A stretch of 64,000 bases of DNA from NCBI GenBank assembly GCA_963704535.1, contig OY969916.1:930001-994000 (forward strand), in the 5' to 3' direction. The notes under the pieces were generated by a model. The model searched no databases. It saw only the letters and a list, made by a program, of their open reading frames with translations, and was not told the DNA's origin. The position numbers and the translations under genes are program-made. Positions 59,385-64,000 of this stretch are shown piece by piece; the first letter of the stretch is position 1, and every line of letters begins with the position of its first letter. This DNA is from G963704535 sp963704535. Lineage in GTDB: Bacteria; Chloroflexota; Chloroflexia; Chloroflexales; Roseiflexaceae.

Positions 59385-62203
59385 TCTCCACATCCGCGCC
59401 CGGCCGCGTGACATACCCCACCAGCTCGTTGAACATAATCCGCGCCACCGGGTTCGATTGCAGGTGCGCGCGTAGATAGAACGTCGAGGTCAGTAGGCGG
59501 CCGCTGCCGAAGCGCCGCTCGGCCACCAGCCCAACCGTGTGGTGCAGCCAGCCGACGAACAGCCCGGCGTGGACGTCGGCGGCGAAGTCGCGCGGGCGCA
59601 GGCCGGTGATCACCTGGTCGGGGATCAGATCGGCGAAAGCGAAGTCGAGTGTGCCGCCGGTGGGGATGTCCTTGAAGATCGTATCCTGACGAATCCAGTT
59701 GAAGTTGCTGGCCCAATCGCCCTGCCAACTGCGGCCGCGCCGCTCGGCGATGCCGATACCGCCCAGGAACGTCTGGAGCGAGTTCTGGGCCTCGGCCAGC
59801 CACAGCACCCGCCCGCCCTCCTGGACGTACCAGCGCAGCTCGTCGGTCATGGTCATCGTCAGCGCCACGTCGGCCGCCGGTAGCTCGTCAACCACGTTGT
59901 AGCCCAGCTCGCGCAGGTGCTGGGCCAGCTCCGGCGCGCCTGGCGCGCAGATCCGCGTCGGCGCAGGCGTGGCGCAGCGGCGCGGGAAGACGTACAGCTC
60001 GTGGTGGTTGGCGCTCACCTGCTCGCCGGCCGCGTTGACGAGCCGGAACTCCAGCCGGGCGCGGGCGCTCTGCTCCAGCGGCGGCGCGTCGAACGCCACC
60101 GTGCCGATCGTCGTCACCTGGGCCAGCTGCGGCATGAGCTGCTCGAACGTCCCGCAGATCTCCGGCCACAGGTCCACGTGCCACTCCAGCCGGCTCTCGC
60201 GCAGGTCGTCGGCCGAGAAATGCGACAGCGACAGGCGCACCTCGCAGCGCTCACCCTCCCAGAAGACCACCCGCTCCCACTCCGGCACGATCACATCGGC
60301 GCAGTTGATCTGGCCGATCTCGTCGTAGAACGCCTTGGGGTTGCGGCACATGTCCAGCAGCCCATTGCACTCCCAGTGGACATCGGTGAACTCGGTGATG
60401 ATATAGCCGACGATGCTGGGGAAGCGCCGCATCTGCTCGATCTCGTATTTCAACGCGATAAACTGCATGCGCTGGCTGGCCGCCGCCAGGTCCGAGAGGG
60501 TCGGGAAGATCTTGTCCAAGTGGAAGGTTTGAAAGCGTTGCTGGATGCCATGTGGGTAGACGACGCCATTGCCCCACTCCAGGCCGGTTTCGAACCACCA
60601 CGGCTCCTGACCGCCATAGCACGCCCGTAGCCTGGCGACATCGGGCAGGCCCCAATTGCCGAACTCGGAGACCACCAGCGGCTCGTTGCCGCGGCGGCGC
60701 ACCTCGGGGGCCGGCGTGCGCGGCAGCGGGTTCCAGGGGTCGCGGAGGAACTCGCGCCAGGCGTCGACATTCTCGTAGATGTGGGCGAAGGTCCAGGCCG
60801 GGCGGCCGGCGAAGGTCTGCACCCAGTCGCGCCACTGGCGGTAGTGGTCGGGGATGGCGTAGTAATTGTGGAAGTCCTCGATGTCGGTGATCACGTGGAA
60901 GTTGCCGTGGCAGGGCGAGTTGCCCACGACCAGCCGGTATGGGTCCAGCTCCTTGAGGTAGCCGTAGGTCTCGGCCAGCCAGGCGCGGTGATCGGCGTTC
61001 ATCGCCAAGTCCACGCCCCAGCCCTCGTTGATGATCGTCCAGATGATGATCGAGGGATGGTTCCAGTCGCGCTCGACCATGCCGGCCAGCGTCTCACGGG
61101 CGCGCCGCTTGGTCTCGACGGTCAAATTCTCCCAGTTGGGCAGCTCGGTCCAGATCAGCACCCCGAGCCGGTCGGCGGCGTCGTAGTAGCGCGGGTCGGT
61201 GATCTTGATGTGCGTGCGTAGGCAGTTCAGGCCCATGTGCTTGGCCTTGAGGAACTGGTCCTCCAGCTCGACATCGCTGAACGGCGTGTAGATCAGCTTG
61301 GGGTAGTAGTCCTGGTCGAGCGCGCCGCGCAGGTACAGAATGCGCCCGTTCAGCATCAGGTGGCCGTCGGGCGAGGTGGCGATCGCGCGCATCCCGAAGG
61401 TCGCGGGCAGCCTGTCGAGCGGCTGCCGGCCCTCGTCGGCGCTGAGCAGGGTCGCCTCCAGCCGGTACAGGTGCGGGCTGTGTGTATCCCAGAGCAGCGG
61501 GTCGGGGATGGGCAGCGTGGCTTGGAACTGCTGCCGGCCCGCCTCGATCACGTACTTGTGCGGCGTGGTTTGGCCGCGTGGGTCGACCACGGCCAGCATC
61601 AGCACCAGCCGCTGCGGCGCCGGCTGACTCAGCGACACCATCACGTGGGTTTGCTGGCCGGCCACGTCGGGCGTGACCTGGAGGCGTGCCAGATGGGTCG
61701 CGTGGCGCACCTCCAGGTAGACGCTCTGCCAGAGCCCGCCGATCGGGCCGTACCAGCTCTGCTTGCCGTGCGGGATCTCGTCGAACGAGCAATCGGGGAA
61801 GGCCATGGTATCGCTGTTCGGGATCGACCACCCGCACCACCAGCTCGTTCAGCCCGTCGTGGCGCAGGACACCGTCGAGCGGCAGCTCGAAGGGCAGGTA
61901 GCCGCCCTCGTGCTCGCCGACGAGCTGCCCGTTGAGCCAGACCCGCGCCATATAGTCGACCGCGCCGAAGTGCAGGACGTAGGTCGGCTCCGCGATCGTG
62001 GGCGTGGCGGGCACCACAAGGCTGCGCCGGTACCAGGCCACGCCGCTGTACTCGCGCAGGTCGTCGAACTGGGCCTGCCAGGGGCCGGGCACCAGGATCG
62101 GGCGGGCAGCCCCGGCGCTCTCAAGGTTCTGTGGCCCCAATCGCTGCTGCGGGTCGGTGAAAAAATCCCAGGGGCCGTCGAGGCTTATGCGGGTACGAAT
62201 CAT
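59374..62203 (-). CDS. Glycoside hydrolase family 2, frameshifted
   Basis: About 940 residues over two frames. The N-terminal sugar-binding jelly roll (62203 to about 61822) reads RISLDGPWDFFTDPQQRL, VPGPWQAQFDDLREYSGVAWYRRSL and YMARVWLNGQLVGEHEGGYLPFE. A one-base insertion in CCCGAAC (61818-61822) breaks it; the second frame resumes SDTMAFPDCSFDEIPHGKQSWYG. The TIM barrel has the acid/base IIWTIINEGWG and nucleophile VSEFGNWG. The C-terminus has an extra ThuA-like region. Likely a cytosolic beta-galactosidase or beta-glucuronidase; adjacent galT favours galactosides. The ATG at 62203 follows a heptamer array whose GAGAA may serve as the SD. Confidence 0.85.
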
Positions 62204-62205
62204 CA

Positions 62206-62240
62206 GGTTCTCAATTCTCAATTCTCAATTCTCAATTCCC
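62206..62240. repeat. TTGAGAA heptamer array between galT and the GH2 gene
   Basis: Four units. On the minus strand the first supplies the galT stop codon (GGG AAT TGA) and the last lies just before the GH2 ATG. Confidence 0.9.
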
Positions 62241-63305
62241 CTCGCGGTAGTGCTGCTCCGGCATCGCCCGCAGCCGCTCGGCGGCCGACTCGGCGGTGAT
62301 GTCGCGCTGCGGCTCGGCCAGCAACTCGAACCCGACCATGAACTTGCGCACCGTCGCCGAGCGCAGCAGCGGCGGGTAGAAGTGGGCGTGCAGGTGCCAC
62401 TCCGGGTGAGCCGCTCCGTCGGTCGGGCGCTGATGGAAGCCCATCGAGTAGGGGAACGAGACCTGGAACAGGTTGTCGTAGCGGGTGGTCAGCCGCTTGA
62501 GGAGGTCGGCCAGGCCGGCGCGCTCGTCTGGCGCCAGGTCCACCAGCGCGCCCACGTGGCGCCGGCTGATAAGGAGCGTCTCGAAGGGCCAGACCGCCCA
62601 GAAGGGCACCAGCGCGACGAAGTGGTCATTGGCGCACACCAGCCGGGCGTCCTCTTCAAGCTCCAGCGCCAGGTAGTCGGCCAGCAGCGAGCGGCCCTGG
62701 TCGGCGTAGTACGCGCGCTGCGACTCCTGCTCACGGGCCACGTTGAGCGGCAGATGCTCGGTGGCCCAGATCTGGCCGTGCGGGTGCGGGTTGCTGGCGC
62801 CCATCATGGCGCCGCGGTTCTCGAAGATCTGCACGTAACCAACCAGCGGCTGCGCGCCCAAGTCGGCGTACTGCTCGGCCCACACATCCACGACCCGCCC
62901 CAGGTCAGCCGGCTCCATCTCGGCCATCGTCAGGTCATGGCGCGGCGAGAAGCACACCACCCGGCATGTACCGCGCTCGCTCACCGCGCGGAGTAGGGGC
63001 GGGCACGGAGGCTCCGCCCTACTGCGCGCCGTGACCTCAAGACTGCCATCTGGTGTATCGGGCAGCAGCGCGGCGTAGTCATTGGTGAACACGAACGTGT
63101 GCTCGTAGCGCGGGTTGGCCACACCGCCGGCCCGCGTGTTGCCGGGGCACAGGTAGCACGCCGGGTCGTAGGTCGGGCGTTGCTCCGGCGCGGGCTGCTC
63201 GACCTGCCCCTGCCAGGGCCGCTGCGTCCGGTGCGGCGAGACCAGCACCCACTCGCCGGTGAGCGGGTTGTAGCGCCGGTGAGGGTGGTTCGTCAGGTTA
63301 AACAT
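62232..63305 (-). CDS. galT: Galactose-1-phosphate uridylyltransferase
   Basis: A 357-residue Leloir-pathway enzyme. RRYNPLTGEWVLVSPHRTQRPWQGQ starts the fold; CYLCPGN holds two zinc-binding Cys; the nucleophile His is in NPHPHGQIWATEHLP; HPEWHLHAHFYPPLLRS is the C-terminal His cluster. An in-frame palindromic repeat at about 62983-63030 encodes ARSRAEPPCPPLLRAV between LEVT and SERGTCRVVCFSP, in a loop region. The stop is formed by a TTGAGAA array. First gene of a galT-GH2 operon. GAGG precedes the ATG. Confidence 0.93.
   Translation of the reverse strand: MFNLTNHPHRRYNPLTGEWVLVSPHRTQRPWQGQVEQPAPEQRPTYDPACYLCPGNTRAGGVANPRYEHTFVFTNDYAALLPDTPDGSLEVTARSRAEPPCPPLLRAVSERGTCRVVCFSPRHDLTMAEMEPADLGRVVDVWAEQYADLGAQPLVGYVQIFENRGAMMGASNPHPHGQIWATEHLPLNVAREQESQRAYYADQGRSLLADYLALELEEDARLVCANDHFVALVPFWAVWPFETLLISRRHVGALVDLAPDERAGLADLLKRLTTRYDNLFQVSFPYSMGFHQRPTDGAAHPEWHLHAHFYPPLLRSATVRKFMVGFELLAEPQRDITAESAAERLRAMPEQHYREGN
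62983..63030. repeat. Palindromic repeat in frame within galT
   Basis: GGAGTAGGGGCGGGCACGG followed by AGGCTCCGCCCTACTGCG forms an imperfect palindrome. It is related to the CTGTAGGGC..GCCC module of the composite blocks. Confidence 0.75.
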
Positions 63306-63310
63306 GGCGA

Positions 63311-63426
63311 TCCTCTATGATGCGTGAAACGTGATACGTGATGCGTGACTATCCGCTCATCGTGAAGCGTGAAGCGTGAAACGTGAACGCCACTAGAATA
63401 TCACGTTTCACGTTTCACGTTTCAGG
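63311..63426. repeat. Inverted heptamer arrays upstream of galT
   Basis: GCGTGAAACGTGATACGTG and CGTGAAG/CGTGAAA units (63311-63392) are followed by CACGTTT units (63402-63425) in the opposite orientation, so the region can form a long hairpin between divergent genes. Confidence 0.8.
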
Positions 63427-63540
63427 AACAGCCGAGCAAGAAATGTCGCGCAGGTTTTACGGAATGTACATGGCACGATATTCATTCGACATGTCTGTTT
63501 TAGTATGGCGCCAGCGTGCAGGGATTAGCGGAGTAAGACT

Positions 63541-63777
63541 ATGCCGATCGAACATGCGGCGCAGCAGGATGGCTCTTTCGTCGTGCGGATCTGGTGGGAG
63601 CATGGCGGCCGGGCCGACGGCGACGGACGCGGAGCGACGCACTGGCGCGGGTGGATTCAGCATGTCCGTAACGGCAATCAGATCTACTTCTCCAGCCTGG
63701 CCGATATGGTCAGCTTCATGGAGCAGGAGACTGGGATTCATCCGGCGAAACCGGAAGCGCCGCAGGGGTTAGTATAG
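63541..63777 (+). CDS. Small hypothetical protein (WWE..WRGWIQHV type)
   Basis: A 78-residue cytosolic protein with FVVRIWWEHGG, WRGWIQHVRNGNQIYFSSLADMVSFMEQETG. I recall similar short proteins with the pattern RIW.E...WRGWV.HV..G...YF..L..L..FI in Chloroflexota, with unknown function. GGAG lies eight bases before the ATG. Confidence 0.75.
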   Translation: MPIEHAAQQDGSFVVRIWWEHGGRADGDGRGATHWRGWIQHVRNGNQIYFSSLADMVSFMEQETGIHPAKPEAPQGLV

Positions 63778-63847
63778 GCTTGCTGTGATTGGCATCGGGC
63801 ATAGTTGAGGAGCACCACCATGAGCGGAAGAGGCTTCCTGGGCACCA

Positions 63848-64000
63848 ATGCGACGGTACTGGCGCGATATCTCGCTGATTCTCGGCATCCTGGTGGCACT
63901 GACGCTGACGGTCGGCGCACTAATGGCGGTGCGAAAGCGCTACGATATTCACCGCTGGATTCAGACCACTGCGGTGAGCATCAACGTCGTGCAGGTGCTG
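63848..64000 (+). CDS. Membrane protein, 5' part (runs off window)
   Basis: The frame reads MRRYWRDISLILGILVALTLTVGALMAVRKRYDIHRWIQTTAVSINVVQVL and stays open to the window end (given here as the full visible segment in pieces: an N-terminal basic start, a TM helix from about 8 to 28, then RKRYDIHRWIQTTAV and a second TM start). RRYDIHRWxQT is reminiscent of DUF420-like proteins. No good ribosome binding site is seen for this ATG; the nearest in-frame upstream codon is a stop. Confidence 0.55.
   Translation, partial: MRRYWRDISLILGILVALTLTVGALMAVRKRYDIHRWIQTTAVSINVVQVL

Overview
This is a 64 kb window of high-GC bacterial chromosome, most likely from a filamentous Chloroflexota (class Chloroflexia, Kouleothrix/Roseiflexus-like). 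The placement rests on overall gene style: Pro/Thr-rich lipoproteins, a C-terminal LPQTG-type anchor, NTPase/TPR signalling proteins, a heparinase/DUF2264 sugar locus, and very heavy loading with short dispersed repeats. It is not based on a database search. No rRNA, tRNA, CRISPR array, prophage or intact transposase was recognised.

Layout. 0-1.4 kb: end of a probable NRPS/PKS-type locus (metallophosphoesterase, type II thioesterase). 1.6-7.4 kb: J-domain-like protein, S9 peptidase, MarR regulator, ribosomal protein L25, a tiny promoter-SD-ORF-terminator unit, a LysM lipoprotein and a 23-residue lysine-rich protein. 7.5-15.3 kb: penicillin acylase and radical SAM protein (both frameshifted), inositol monophosphatase, duplicated-domain lipoprotein, NYN nuclease-like protein, DUF4097 protein. 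15.8-20 kb: copper-type cluster (CopC-LPQTG, CopC-CopD fusion, two further envelope proteins). 20.8-31.2 kb: a uronic-acid/glycosaminoglycan-type utilisation locus with a divergent LacI regulator, GH88 unsaturated uronidase, a sugar ABC transporter (binding protein and two permeases), DUF2264 and heparinase II/III. A decayed IS605-like element separates the binding protein from the permeases. 31.8-37 kb: two large exported proteins, a right-handed beta-helix and a cysteine-protease-like protein. 37.1-44.6 kb: an unusual signalling/conflict-type locus with an APH-like kinase fused to a STAND NTPase and TPR (split over three frames), a second STAND NTPase, an AAA-ATPase fused to an OmpR-type winged helix, and a pentapeptide-repeat protein. 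44.7-59.4 kb: mostly housekeeping (DUF1992, HolB, degenerate receiver, FabF, UppP, divergent Fpg, PAS-PAS-STAS, siroheme synthase N-domain, GNAT, EttA, NTF2-like, AraC, LysE). 59.4-64 kb: GH2 glycosidase (frameshifted) and GalT, then a small protein and the start of a membrane protein.

The most striking feature is the repeat landscape. Heptanucleotide arrays (TTGAGAA, CGTGAAA and relatives) sit exactly at the 3' ends of several genes and supply their stop codons. In the opposite, stop-free orientation the same arrays lie in frame inside penicillin acylase and the CopC-CopD fusion. A palindromic element sits in frame in galT. A family of about 100 bp palindromic MITE-like elements lies against or within the 3' ends of many genes, and a second MITE family has rewritten the C-terminus of an AraC regulator.

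Up to seven genes need a one-base correction to read through. Several of these sites are in homopolymers, so either sequencing indels or real decay must be considered.
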